From: Ichthyophis bannanicus
Lineage: Eukaryota > Chordata > Amphibia > Gymnophiona > Ichthyophiidae
Length of the DNA stretch: 64,000 bases
Direction of reading: 5' to 3'
Assembly (NCBI GenBank): GCA_033557465.1
Contig: CM066034.1
Span: 414,882,159 to 414,946,158, forward strand
Shown piece by piece: positions 52,112-63,318 of this stretch (the stretch's first letter is position 1; every line of letters starts with the position of its first letter). A program made the position numbers and the translations under genes. The notes under the pieces were generated by a model. That model saw nothing but the letters and a program-made list of their open reading frames with translations. It made no database searches and had not been told where the DNA came from.

Positions 52112-54955
52112 TTAGTTAGTGGTGATTTGGGTGGTTTCGGCAAATGGTGCTGAGTTTCTATTGGTTTCAGGGTAATGTATGAGGAAGAGGTAGTGTTTCA
52201 CGGCCTTCCTGAATTGGAATATGTCAGGGATTGATCTGATGTTGTGAGGGAGGTTATTCCAGATCACTGGTGCATAAAGTTTGAAAGACCTGCTGGATGT
52301 TGACTTGGTGCATTGAGTTATAGATCTTGGGACTATCAAGGTGTTTTGAGCTACTGATCTTCTGTCTCTGTTGTGGGGTGTCATCTGGATTAGCTCAGTT
52401 AGTGAGGTTGACGAGAGACCTTTGGTGGCTTTGAAGGTGAGCAGCAAGGTCTTGAAAGTAATTCTACCTTGAATCGGGAGCCAATGGAGTTGTTTCATTA
52501 TAGGTGTGACATGGTCTTTCCTGGATGCTCCGTGCAGTACTCTTGCTGCGGTGTTCATTGCCATTTGCAGTGGGTTTAGGGTGGTTTGGGGGAGACCTTG
52601 AAGTATTGCATTTGCATAATCGAAATGCGGGATAATTAGTGCCTGATAGATAGTCCTGAAATCATCTGGCTCCAGCAGAGATCTTAGGTATCTAAGGGAT
52701 CTAATTTTATGATATACTGCCTTTACAGTGTTACTTATATGAGCCTGCATATTTAGGTTCTGGTCTAGTGTGATGCCGAGGTATCTGATCGCTGATTTGG
52801 TCTGGAGGTCTGCTTCCTTCACTTTCAGTACTGTCGGGGCAGTGAAGTTACGGTTCCTTGTAATGAACATCACCTCAGTCTTCTTGTGTTGAATCCGGAG
52901 GTTTTGGGATTGTAGCCAATTGGATATTTCGTTTATGCAGCATGTTATTGGTTCGAGGTCTGGGTTTTCTGTTGCAAAAGGTGTGTATAATAGCACATCA
53001 TCTGCGTATATCATGCAGTTGATGTTGAAAGACCGGATCAGGTTGCAGAGAGGTTGCATGTATATATTGAATAGTAAGGCGGAGAGGGAGGATCCTTGTG
53101 GGACACCTTGGCTTTGGTGGAATGGTTCTGATGATGTGTTTCTGGATCTTACCTGCTGCCATCTGTCCGAGAGGTAGGACCTGCACCACTCGAGTGCTTT
53201 ACCGGAGATTCCTTTTTCTTTGAGGCGTTCTAGGAGGCGCTCATGGCTAACGGAATCAAACGCTGCCGCGATGTCAAGGAAGACAAGGACAAAGCCTTGG
53301 CGGGTATTGTCGATGCCTGATATTATGCTGCTGAAGAGTGTGGTAAGAAGGGTCTCAACTCCGTGAGATTCTCTAAATCCATGCTGGCATGGATCCAGTG
53401 GTGCGTTGGAATCAATGTGATCTTGTATTTGTCTCTGAACTATCTTTTCCATTATTTTTGCAAGCATTGGTATGCTTGCTATGGGTCTGTAGGATTCTGG
53501 TTTCTGTTGGTCGAGTTTGTTGTTTTTTAGTAGAGGTCTTATTGAAGTTTGTTTGAGGGTGCGTGGGAAATCACCTGTTGTGAACGATTGTTGAATAAGT
53601 CTGGATATGATGGGACTGAGGTCAGTCCGGAGTTCCTTGACCCAGAAAGCTGGGCATGGATCAGATTGTGCTGTGGACGTATTGATGGCTGCTATGGTGT
53701 CCTCGATGCATCGTTTGGATGGAGTTGTGAAGGTAGTGAGTGGTGTTTGAATGTAGGGCTGAAGGATGATGCTGGACGCTGGGTTGTTGTTTATCTGACA
53801 AAGCTTTGATTGTAAATAATCCGCATATGTTTGAGGATGGATTCCATTAGTTTGTTCTGATGCAGGTTCTGTTGTAATTTGCTTAACGAGGGCAAACAGG
53901 TCACGAGGTTTGTTGAGGGATCTCTTTAAAGTGTCGGCGTGGTAACGTCTCATGGTTTCGGTCACTGCGGTGCGGTGCGCTGTGAGTTGTAAATTGTATG
54001 CCTTTTGGTCTGCTTCTGAGCGTGAGCGGCGCCAGCGTCTCTCAAGTTTTCTTAGTGTCGCGAGTGAGGCTTTCAACTCAGTAGAGTACCATGCTGCTGT
54101 GTGTCGTTTCGCTTGAGGTTTGTTGTATGTTGGGCGAACAGCTATTGAACTGAGTATTTCGTTCCAGTTGGAGACTAGTTCATCAGGGTTGTGTGCTGGT
54201 GAGTTCATTAGTGGGATTGCTGATTTCAGGATTAGATCTTTGTTGAATGGTTGGAATCTTCTCGGCAGAATGTTGGACTGACCGGTTGCTGTGCTTTCAT
54301 CTTTTTGGACATGGCTTGGCTGAGGAATTTGGAATAGGATTAATGAGTGATCTGACCATGGGACAGCGGTGATTGATATATCAGGGATGGTTGTTTCTCT
54401 GATGGTTGGGTCTGTTGTGAATATTAGATCTAGCATGCCTCCTTTTATATGGGTAGGTTCCTTGATTAATTGGCTATATCCTAGATCTTTCATGGCTTCG
54501 AGGAACGCCTTTGAGTGAGAGTCTTGCAGGGAGGGGAGGTTGAAGTCTCCTAGTACCCAGCTTGTTGAATGTGGGTTCTGGGAGTTTGCGGCTGCATCTA
54601 TTATTGTTGTTAGTGCATCTGCATCAGATGATGGCGCTCTGTAGAGTAGATCGATGGAGGAACACTTGTTCTCTATCGAGATTGTGTCTAGGAGTGGCGA
54701 GCTGGTTGCATCTTTTATGTTGAATTGAAGGTCAGATCTGGTGATGGCGAGGACGCCGCCTCCTCTTTTGGCTGCTCTATGACATGTATGGATAGAGAAG
54801 TTAGCAGGCAGGAGCTGGTTGAGTATCACGTTGTCATCACAGGAAAGCCATGTCTCGGTGATCAGTAGTAGGTCAAGGTTATGTAGTGATATCATATCTG
54901 AGATGGCCGGCCATTTTTTACGTACAGATCTTGCATTTACAAGGGCACATTTCAT
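52112..54955 (-). CDS. L2-like LINE protein: endonuclease and reverse transcriptase (947 aa)
   Basis: An open frame of 947 codons. The endonuclease starts at once with CALVNARSVRKKW (Asn7), has Glu34 in LITETWL, GDFN at 136-139 and SDH at 201-203. A basic linker follows (LATLRKLERRWRRSRSEADQ). The reverse transcriptase has SYRPIASIPMLAKIMEKIVQ, HGFRESHGVETLL, VLVFLDIAAAFDSVSHE and GVPQGSSLSALLFNIYMQP. The catalytic box YADD is at 650-653 (nt 53008-52997). The C-terminal domain includes AIRYLGITLDQNLNMQAHIS, FDYANAILQGLPQTTLNPL and HWLPIQGRITFKTLLLTFKA. All catalytic residues are present. The Met sits right at the start of the endonuclease fold, so a longer native N terminus or a separate ORF1 upstream cannot be excluded. 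Confidence 0.92.
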   Translation of the reverse strand: MKCALVNARSVRKKWPAISDMISLHNLDLLLITETWLSCDDNVILNQLLPANFSIHTCHRAAKRGGGVLAITRSDLQFNIKDATSSPLLDTISIENKCSSIDLLYRAPSSDADALTTIIDAAANSQNPHSTSWVLGDFNLPSLQDSHSKAFLEAMKDLGYSQLIKEPTHIKGGMLDLIFTTDPTIRETTIPDISITAVPWSDHSLILFQIPQPSHVQKDESTATGQSNILPRRFQPFNKDLILKSAIPLMNSPAHNPDELVSNWNEILSSIAVRPTYNKPQAKRHTAAWYSTELKASLATLRKLERRWRRSRSEADQKAYNLQLTAHRTAVTETMRRYHADTLKRSLNKPRDLFALVKQITTEPASEQTNGIHPQTYADYLQSKLCQINNNPASSIILQPYIQTPLTTFTTPSKRCIEDTIAAINTSTAQSDPCPAFWVKELRTDLSPIISRLIQQSFTTGDFPRTLKQTSIRPLLKNNKLDQQKPESYRPIASIPMLAKIMEKIVQRQIQDHIDSNAPLDPCQHGFRESHGVETLLTTLFSSIISGIDNTRQGFVLVFLDIAAAFDSVSHERLLERLKEKGISGKALEWCRSYLSDRWQQVRSRNTSSEPFHQSQGVPQGSSLSALLFNIYMQPLCNLIRSFNINCMIYADDVLLYTPFATENPDLEPITCCINEISNWLQSQNLRIQHKKTEVMFITRNRNFTAPTVLKVKEADLQTKSAIRYLGITLDQNLNMQAHISNTVKAVYHKIRSLRYLRSLLEPDDFRTIYQALIIPHFDYANAILQGLPQTTLNPLQMAMNTAARVLHGASRKDHVTPIMKQLHWLPIQGRITFKTLLLTFKATKGLSSTSLTELIQMTPHNRDRRSVAQNTLIVPRSITQCTKSTSSRSFKLYAPVIWNNLPHNIRSIPDIFQFRKAVKHYLFLIHYPETNRNSAPFAETTQITTN

Positions 54956-55431
54956 GATTCGAGGGAGGGGGTTTTCTTCTTGTTGTTTCTTCTTCTTGTT
55001 GTGCTGTAATGATACCTGCAGGAGGTGGTGGTGGTGAATTTGGGAGGTTTCCTGTGATTAATAGAATGGGGTATCTGGCCCCCTCTTTCTACAACTGTGG
55101 ATAGTTGGTATGTGGTTGTTGTTAGTGTATAGGCCAGTGACATTGCTTAAGCCTATAGCAAGGAGGTAGAGGGCAATCGAGATGATGCAGGGTAGGGCCA
55201 TTTTGTGTGTTTTGTTGCGGTGTGGATATGGGCTGGGAGGTTGGTTGGTGGTGGTGGGTAGGTATGTTGCCTGGTTGTGTGGGGAGAGTAAAGTATCAAT
55301 AATGAGTATAATGTAATGGCTACTGAAAACAGTGAGAATCTGTGTGGCACTAATGACAGCAGCTATTATTTGCTAGATACTGACAACAGTAGGTAGCTCT
55401 GTGGTAAATGGTAACAGTAGTTGTTAGAGGT
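54956..55431 (-). other. 5' leader of the L2-like LINE
   Basis: Non-coding on minus apart from short chance frames. It contains TTG/GTT-rich (plus strand) stretches around 54970-55120. It is likely to include the promoter. The 5' border is set by where CR1-D coding resumes. Confidence 0.55.
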
Positions 55432-55782
55432 AACGCTTTTTTGAAGGTGTGAATAAACAGGTAGACAATGGTAAAGACAGAAAGCAGAGGGTAGGTCTAA
55501 ATGGTCAATTTTCCCAATGGAGAAAGGTGAATAGTGGAGTAGCCCAGGGATCTGTGCTGGGTCCACTGTTTTTTTAATATGTTCGTAAATGACCTGGAAA
55601 TGGGAATAACGAGTGAGGTAATCAAATTGGCAGATGACACAAATTATTTTAAGTAGTTAAAATCCAAGAGGATTGTGAAAAATTGCAAGAGGACCTTGAT
55701 AAATTGGAAGATTGGACATTCAAATGGCAGATGGAATTTAATGTGGACAAGAAGACAAATAGAATGCTAGGAATCATAAGGA
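55432..55782 (+). mobile_element. CR1-D, piece 2
   Basis: It resumes with FEGVNKQVDN, then jumps to KDRKQ-like and VGLNGQFSQWRKVNSGV, showing an internal deletion of about 120 bp relative to the intact CR1. It continues through GSVLGP, a decayed catalytic region, KLQEDLDKLEDW and WQMEFNVDK. A second internal deletion skips to NRMLGIIR. It is interrupted at about 55782 by CR1-E. Confidence 0.82.
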
Positions 55783-56937
55783 ACATAAGAACATAAGATA
55801 TGCCATACTGGGTCAGACCAAGGTCCATCAAGCCCAGTATCTTGTTTCCAACAGTGGCCAATCTAGGTCATAAGTACCTAGCAGTTTCCCCAAAAGACAT
55901 AGGTTCCACAATGTTTGTATTCGGTCAAGCAGTGATATTCCAGGTCCCTTTTAATAATGGTTTATGGACCTTTCCTCCAGGAACCTGTCCAAACCTTTTT
56001 TAAACCCAGCTACACTAACAGCTTTTACTACATTCTCCAGTAACAAATTCCAGAGTTTGATTACACGTTGAGTGAAAAAATATTTTCTCTTATTAGTCTT
56101 AAATAGTTTACCCTGGAGCATGTCCCCTGGTCTTTCTATATTCTGATGATATAAACATTCGATCTACTTTTACCCGTTCCACTCCATTCATTAATTTATA
56201 GACCTCTATCATATCTCCCCTCAGCCGTCTCTTTTCCTGGATGAAGAGCCCTAACCTTTTTAGCCTCTCTTCAGAGGGGTATCCTTCCATCCCCTTTACC
56301 ATTTTGGTGGCTTTTCTCTATACTTTTTCTAATAATGCTATATCCTTTTTAAGATACGGCAACCAGAATTGCACACAATATTCAAGATGCGGTCGCACCA
56401 TGGAATGATACAGAGGCATTATAATATCCTTTGTTTTATTTTCCATTCCTTATGATACCTAGCATTCTATTTGCTCTCTTGGCCGCTGCTGCACACTGGG
56501 CAGAGGGTTTTAACATGTTATCCATGATGACACCTAAATCTTTTTCCTGGGTTGTGGTTCCTAATGCGGAACCTTGCATCGTGTAACCATGGTTTGGGTT
56601 TTTCTTTCCTAGGTGCATAACTTTGCACTTGTCCACATTAAATTTCATCTGCCATTTGGATGCCCAGTCTTCCAATTTATCAAGATCCTCTTGCAATTTT
56701 CCACAATCCTCATGGGTTTTAACAACTTTAAATAATTTTGTGTCATCTGCAAATTTGATAACCTCACTCGTTATTCCCTTTTCCAAGTCATTTATGAGTA
56801 TGTCAAAAAGCAGCGGATGCAGCATAGATCCCTGGGGTACTCCACTATTCACCTTTCTCCATTGGGAAAACCGACCATTTAGCCCTAACCTCTGCTTTCC
56901 ATCTGTTAACCAGTTCCTGATCCACAATAGTACACTG
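55783..56937 (-). mobile_element. CR1-E, 5'-truncated, opposite strand
   Basis: On minus it has WIRNWLTDGKQRLGLNGRFSQ (56925 downwards), GVPQGSMLHPLLFDILINDL, the catalytic FADD in IKFADDTKLFKVV, KWQMKFNVDKCKVMHLG, an interruption, then [20 protein letters not shown] and the CR1 3' end. The terminal 8-bp repeats lie at 55783-55800. It is truncated in the middle of the reverse transcriptase. Confidence 0.88.
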
Positions 56938-57047
56938 GAGAATAAAACAAAGGATGCTATAATGCCTCTTTATCAGTCCATGGTGCAACCGCACCTTGAA
57001 TATTGTGTGCAATTCTAGTCGCAGTATCTTAAAAAGGATATGACAAG
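56938..57047 (+). mobile_element. CR1-D, piece 3
   Basis: It reads ENKTKDAIMPLYQSMVQPHL and EYCVQF, then a stop, then QYLKKDM. This continues piece 2 directly when CR1-E is taken out. L1-2 begins at about 57048. Confidence 0.82.
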
Positions 57048-57342
57048 AGGAAGTGACATCACCCAGCAGATGGTGGCTTTACTATAGAGCTCCCATTGGG
57101 GTACATTAAAAAGCTGTGAAAAGTGTGCACGTACCTCCCTAAAAGCCATCGATTTCGGGACCACCAGTTGCCCCAGCCATCTGCCATGTCGTAAGAAATT
57201 GGCAAAATTCAAATCCCCCTACGTGCACAACGAAACTCACAAAATGCGAGATCTGACAGACCACATGGCCTCAGAAGATGACTCCGAGGAGGATTTGGAG
57301 CACACTGATGACAGCTGCACATGAGGTGACATCTGGGGCTGG

Positions 57343-57840
57343 ATGCGCACGTTAACAAAAGAAATAGTCTCCACTCAGTGGGAGATAAGGGATAATCTGG
57401 CAGAAATTAAGAATGGCATGCTCGAGATGGGGAATCAGGTGGAAAGCCTAGAGGAACAGGCTGAACAACAGGCAGAGAAGGAGAGTGCAGCCGCGGCTCA
57501 GATGCAGCAGCTTCAGGAAGAACAGGAGCTACTTAAAGATAAGTTGGATGATCTGGAGAACTGCATTCGACGGAGTAACCTAAGAATCAGGGGGGTCCCG
57601 GAAATGGACTGCTACTTGAATGCCTCCTCAGTGGTCCAAAAAGTGTCAGTGGATTTTACAGGACTCTGGTGGTGAGGCTGAGGCCCAGAACATTGGAGTG
57701 CATAGAGCTCCCAGAGCGCTGGGGCCACCAACAGCAGGGAGACCGAGAGACATAGTGGCCTGTCTGACCACATATACGCAAAAAGAGAGGGTGATGCGAG
57801 TGGCTGCCCAGAAGGGCCTTTTTGCCTGAGACATATAGAC
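57343..57840 (+). pseudogene. L1-2 ORF1 protein, coiled coil and RNA-binding fold
   Basis: The open part 57343-57675 has a long Gln/Glu/Ala-rich coiled coil (ESLEEQAEQQAEKESAAAA), then the start of the RNA-recognition fold with DLENCIRRSNLRIRGVPE, the L1 ORF1 signature. A frameshift follows and the next frame gives HRAPRALGPPTAGRPRDIVA and KERVMRVAAQKGLFA, the following part of the fold. The C-terminal domain is missing or unreadable. A short acidic N-terminal piece (ASEDDSEEDLE) precedes at about 57270, ahead of a stop. Confidence 0.8.
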
Positions 57841-58349
57841 ATTGAAGTGTTCCATGATCTGTTGGCAGGCATGCTGCAGCGCCAGCAAGCCATGAGTCCA
57901 GTCACATGAACTCTCCTAGGTTTGATGAAAGACTTAATGAAGGCCCAGTAACCAATGGGATGTCAAAAGGGGTAATGTTTTGGAAACCCTGTTGTATTCT
58001 TGGTTTCTATTAGAGTAATATTGTATTATTGCGCTGTTTCAACATAGGATTGGTAGGGTGCTGGGAGGGAGGGAAGGGGACGGTATGCGAGTTAAAGGAT
58101 GGCTGGAGGGGCTTGAGCGGTGCGAAGAATGCATGGGGGGGGGGGACTGGGGCGATGGGAGATAAAGTGCTGGTTAATTGTGAGGGGGGGAGAAAGCAAT
58201 GCATCCACGGGCGGGTCTCTTCCTCATGCTATGAAACGGAGTGGAGCTCCGTGTAATAGGGGAAGGGGAGATAGGGGAGGAGGGTAGTGGGGAAGGTATC
58301 TACAGTACAGGAGCATGGGATAAGGGAGGAAGAAGTTGTGTGAATGGCT

Positions 58350-61300
58350 TGTAGATTAAAGGTAAGGACATTGAATGCGCGGGGCCTTAATTCTCCACAG
58401 AAAAGGAAGATGTTGCTGTGGGAACTTCGGGAGCATCACTAGCAGGTGGTATTTGTGCAGGAGACACTTGCAGAAGAGAGATGAATGTTTGCTCAATCCC
58501 CAGACCTTTCAAACCTTTTTTGCAGCAGAAGAGGGAGACTACTGGTGGGCGGGAGTGATGATTATGATCAAAGGGGATGTTCCCTTTATTTTCGGTTGGA
58601 CATACCGGAAATTAGACAAACAAGCTATAATGGTTTGGGAGGAACTGTGCAGGGAGATCATAACATTGGTGTCAGTGTACGGCCCCCAACACTGAGCAAA
58701 ACAATTTTGGGGAGACTTGCATCGCTGGCTTGAAGGGAAGATCCATGGAAGAATTTTGGTGGGGAGTGATTGTAACATTGCACTAGACAGGCGATCAAGG
58801 GAGAGTGGGGGGAGGGACCCGGGTCTGCTAGCTATGCAAGAGTGGCTGCTTGAGTTTGGGTTGATGGATCTTTGGAAGATGGTTAACCCTTTATGCGGGA
58901 TTACACCTTTTACTCTGCAGTGCACACATCTTATAGTCGGATCGACTATGTTTTTGGGGACTCCTACTGGGGGAATACGTTAGACAAGGCTAAAATCGGT
59001 CCCATAGCATGGACAGACCATGCCCCTCTGGAAGTGTGGTTCAGGGCTCCACTGGAGTCAAGTTGGTGGACCTTCTGGAAGCTTAATGAGTATATTTTAC
59101 AGGATGAGAAGATGATTCAGCATTTGGAGAAAGTGATAGCGGATTACCTGGAATTTAATGATATGGGGGAGGTGACAACAGGGATCCTATGGGATGGGTT
59201 GAAGGCGGTACTCCGGGATCAATTACTTCAGCTGAGGGCCTGGAGGAAACATAAGTGCGAGGAGTAGACTAGGCAGCTCACATCTCAGCTAGAGCACCTT
59301 GAAGGGCCCATAGACAACGGGGAGATCCGAAGGTGCGGGCGCAGTTGGAGGAGATTAGACAACAGTTAAATGCGCTCCAGTTAGAACGGATATCAAACCA
59401 GTTACAGCAGGTCCATCAGATCTACTATGAGTTTGATAACAAGTCAGGTACTATCTTGGCCAGCAAGTTGCAGACCCGAGCATGGTGCCAGGTAATTGAA
59501 AAACTAAAGGGACCCCAGTAGAAATTATTGTAGAAAGGGAGGGAAATCAGAGACCAATTTCTGGGCTATCATAAAACCCTATATATGGTGGACTCCCCGG
59601 CAAGTGCTGCTGGTATTGTGGAATACTGCACAATGGGGGGGGAAGGTTGCGGACAACTTGAAGCCTCAACTGGTGAACTGTTGGAACATGCTATAACACT
59701 GGATGAAGTACAATCAGTTATCAAGGGGCTGGCGCGCCATATAGCACCGGGACCCGATGGCTTCACAGGATTGTTGTATAAAAATCTCTCGTGGACAGTG
59801 GGGCCTATATTGCTGTCAGTCTTTAACGCAGTGTTACAGGGGGAGGGCCTCCCGCCATCTATGCGCCAAGCAGATATCACTGTGATCCCTAAGCCAGGTA
59901 GAGACCCAGCACTGTGTGGGTCCTATCGCGTGATTTCATTACTAAATACAGATGTAAAAATCTTAGCGAAAGTCCTAGCCGAATGGCTGGGGCCGGTACA
60001 CCCCAATCAGACTGGGTTTATACAGGGACGACAGGCAGCGGATGGGGTGCGGAGAATACTTCAACTGTCATGGTTGGCATGCAGGGAGTGGCAGGATGTG
60101 ATGCTCTTATCAATTGATGATGAAAAGCCTTTCATAGGGTCCGGTGGGATTTTCTCTTTTCAGTGTTGGAGCATTTGGGCCTCGGCCCAAACTTTTGGTC
60201 CTGGATTCGAGCACTTTACGAAGCTCTGTAAGCAGCAGTCTATGTCAATGGGGGCTACTCTGAGTTTTTTCCTTTGGGGCAAGGGACATGGCATGAGTGC
60301 CTGCTGTCCCCACTACTTTTTGCATTAGTCATGGAACCCCTGGCTGCTAGGGTGCAGACCCTTGGGGATATTTGTGGAATCGCGGTAGGGCCTTGTCAGC
60401 ACAAGATAGCTTTATTTGCCAATGACCTACTCTTTACTATATTGGCACCTGTCACCTCTCTTCCTGTGCTTTTCCGTGAGTTAAAGGAGTATGGGGCACT
60501 TTCTTGGTTTAAAGTTAACCTTTATTTATTTATTTTATTTAACAGTATTTCTAAACCGCCTTATCTTATTAATCAAGGTGGTATCACAGCAAACAATCGG
60601 GTAAAGTGAGAGAGTTAAGCATGCAGTGAGGGAGAAATTTAGTTGAGTGTGTGTTGTATTGTGTGCTAGATTGGTTTGAGCTATGTACAATGTGTGTTGT
60701 GTTGTGCGCTAGAGTGGTTTGAGCTATGTACAAGATGGACTATATACAGTGATGCAAAAACATTTTCTATACATACAGTGTTTAGGCGGTATCATGTGCT
60801 GTTATACATTCTCTGAGGTTATGTGATGTGTCCATAGTGTTCTATGAACAGCATGGTTTTTAGCTGTTTTCTAAAGTCCTTGAGGTCTGTAGTTGCCCTC
60901 AAATCGTCCGGTAGCTTGTTCCATATTGTTGGAGCAGCCATGGAGAGTGCTCTGTCGGTTGTGTCCTTGCGTGTGTGTTTGAATTCACTTGGGGTGCTGA
61001 CTCGGTTGTGTGTTTGTTTTCTTCTAGGACGTGTGCTAGTGTCCGGTTGTATGAGGGTGTGCAGGCTGTTGGCTGATGTGTGCTTGATAAGACAGAGGCC
61101 TTGGCGCGTACACTCTGGCCTCAGGTGGTGCAGAGCCTGAAGGCCTCCTTTCCTTTCCGATGGATGACTCGGTCCATTAAATATTTAGGAGTCCAGGTAA
61201 CTACTGTTCCTGCTGAACTGTACGTGGCCAACTACTCCCCATTATGCCATCAGTTACATGGTGACCTGCTTCGGTGGTGGGAGGGACAGCTATATTGGCT

Positions 61301-62598
61301 GGGCTGGGTGGCAGCTCTAAAAATGAATGTCCTCCCTCAGATGTTGTACTCGTTTCAGACTTTGCCCATGCGGGCGGCGGCAGCAGATCTTCGCCACCTG
61401 CAGAGGCAGGCGTTTACAGCCCATCAGGAGGGCAGTTTGGGGGTACCCAATTTTGGGCTGTATTACACAGCCTCCTAGATGCGCCACGTTTTTGAATGGA
61501 GGGTAAGCGATCGGAACCCTAAACGTTTCCGAGAAATAGAACAGTACTGGTCAGGTGAATTGGCGCTGCAGTACTTACCGGGATGCTGAGCTCCCCTCCA
61601 GGGGGACGGTGGCGGGAGAACCCGTATTTGTGGCATTTGTATTCTCAATGGGGATTAGGCTGGTGAGTATTGGGCGCTTGATTTTCGGTTTTGGCCACAG
61701 TTAGGGTGACACTGGTGTTTCTTCTGGGAAGGGAGGGGGTGTTCTGTCATTGGGAGAAGATGGGTTTAGATACCTTTGCTTAATTTATTGATGAGGGGAA
61801 GTTGCTCTCCTTCCCTGCTCTCCGAGTAAAGTACTACCTGCCTAGGGCTGATTTTTTTGTCCACCTCCAGGTTACCCATTATCTGCAACAGTGAGATATC
61901 TAAGTGGCATATGAGGAGGGGTATGATGCCTTGGAATCAATGTGGGTGAATTATTGGCGCAGTAGGGAGCTTATCCGGGTGTTGTACAGGGCCCTACAGG
62001 GGGCTCCTTCTCAGAAGTTCCCACACCAACAGGCATGGGAAAGGGATTTTGGGAGACAGCTTGATGAGCAAGAATGGATGAGGGTGAGAGAGAATCAAAC
62101 ACATCAAGTTCTATCAGTATCAGTGAGGGAGACCTCATATCAGCTCCTTTATCGCTGGTACTATACCTCCGCAAGACTTCACAGGATATACCCTACCACA
62201 TCCGAGCGGTGTTAGAGACAATGTGGAATGATTGGTACTTTTATTCATGTCTGGTAGGACTGTCCATTGGTCCTTCCCTATTGGGGGTGGGGGGTATTAG
62301 AAATCAAGTGAAATTTATATACTGTTTAGATTTTGGTCTTGACATGGGTGTCTGCTTGTTGGGGATCTCGCCTGAAAGGGTGCCCAGGAAGTGTCTTCAG
62401 CCAGTTCAGGCCTGCATACAAGCAGCCCAGAGTGAGATCGCCCAGGCCTGGAAGCAGTCATTGCTACCGGAGATGGACCAGTGGAAGACCCGGTTGCGCA
62501 GGTACATCTTGATGGAGCAACTTACAGTCCTGAGGTACCAGAAGAGAAAGAGATTCTGCAAGTGTTGGGAACATTTGTTGGACTATTTAGGGAGCTGA
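58350..62598 (+). pseudogene. L1-2 ORF2, endonuclease and reverse transcriptase (broken)
   Basis: Endonuclease remnants: ARGLNSPQKRKM (58375 on), VFVQET, GSDCNIALDRRSRESGG in place of GDFN, RDYTFYSAVHTSYSRIDYVF and WTDHAPLEVWFRAPLE. Reverse transcriptase: ARHIAPGPDGFTGLLYKNL (59730-59790), IPKPGRDPALCGSYRVISLL, HPNQTGFIQGRQAADGV and LSIDDEKPF. The catalytic box reads FANDLL (about 60415), so the first Asp of the pair is replaced by Asn. After the LINE tail it resumes with LDKTEALARTLWPQVVQSL and SIKYLGVQVTT at 61080-61200. Many frameshifts. It is clearly older than L1-1. Confidence 0.82.
60523..61078 (-). mobile_element. L2-type LINE 3' end inserted in L1-2
   Basis: On minus the 61078-60830 part reads RVSTPSEFKHTRKDTTDRAL, AAPTIWNKLPDDLRATTDLK and FRKQLKTMLFIEHYG, the C terminus of an L2-type protein. 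The 3' untranslated region ends at a (TTTA)n tract at 60523, with TATTTCTAAACCGCCTTATC next to it. It is the same tail family as 14789-15010. Removing it restores the L1 reading KVNLDKTEAL. Confidence 0.85.
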
Positions 62599-62797
62599 GA
62601 TACCTTTCATATGGAAGGGGGAGGAGGCTTGGGTGGGGGAGAGGGCGGGGGAAGGGAATATTACTCTGTTTGGTTGAGTGCAGTTCATGGTGCAATGTAA
62701 ACATTACAAAAACAGTTTGGTTGTTGTTGCAGAGCTGCTGTTGATGTATATTTGGTTGGTGTGCCAAACGTTCAATAAAATTAAATATATTAAAAAA

Positions 62798-63318
62798 AAG
62801 GTACAGAGAAAAGCCACCAAAATGGTAAAGGGGATGGAAGGATACTCCTAGGAGGAGAGGCTTAAAAGGTTAGGGCACTTCAACCAGACAGCTGAGGGGA
62901 GATATGATAGAAGTCTATAAATTAATGAATGGAGTGGAACAGGTAAATGTAGATCCATTGTTTATGCCATCAAAAAAGTAGAAAGACTAGGGGACATACA
63001 ATGAAGCTATAGTGTAACCTGTTTAAGACTTATAAAATATTTTTTTTTCACTCAATGCGTAATCAAACTCTGGAATTCATTACCGGAGGATGTAGCAAAA
63101 GCTGTTAGTGTAGCTGGGTTTAAAAAAGGTTTGGACAAGTTTATTATAGAGGACTCAGGAAATCCACTGCTTGCCCCGGTACAAGCATTGTGGATCCTGT
63201 GTGTCTTTTTGGGAAACTGCCAGGTACTTGTGACCTGGATTGGCCATTGTTGGAAACAAGATACTGGCTTGATGAACCTTGGTCTGACCCAGTATGGTAT
63301 TTCTTATGTTCAGAACTT
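62798..63318 (+). mobile_element. CR1-D, piece 4 (C terminus and 3' end)
   Basis: It reads [16 protein letters not shown] and LGHFNQT (decayed), then QTLEFITGG-like and KAVSVAGFKKGLDKF. The CR1 3' region follows with TTGATGAACCTTGGTCTGAC and a final TTCTTATGTTC. It completes the CR1 that began at 51736. Confidence 0.85.

Larger units (their letters stand above)
51905..55431 (-). mobile_element. L2-like LINE with an open ORF
   Basis: A minus-strand element of about 3.5 kb, from its 5' leader (55431-54956) to the 3' end at 51905. The 3' end reads, on plus, (TTTA)n, ACCGCGCTATTCAGCATC, then AGCGCGGTTTACAATAAAC. Its single ORF is uninterrupted. It is the best-preserved relative of the copies at 37844-40404 and 11993-15404. 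The SINE at 7046-7335 shares its 3' end. It interrupts CR1-D. I see no clear target duplication. Confidence 0.9.
57048..62797 (+). mobile_element. L1/Tx1-like LINE (L1-2), decayed
   Basis: A plus-strand L1: a leader starting GACAAGAGGAAGTGACATCA with CAGATGGTGGC, ORF1, a G-rich spacer (58050-58340), ORF2 (58350-62600), a short 3' region and an ATTAAAAAAAAG end with CAATAAAATT at 62772. It lies inside CR1-D. About 16 bp of the expected CR1 sequence is missing at the junction and no target duplication is apparent, which suggests integration with a small target deletion. A LINE tail interrupts ORF2 at 60523-61078. Confidence 0.85.
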
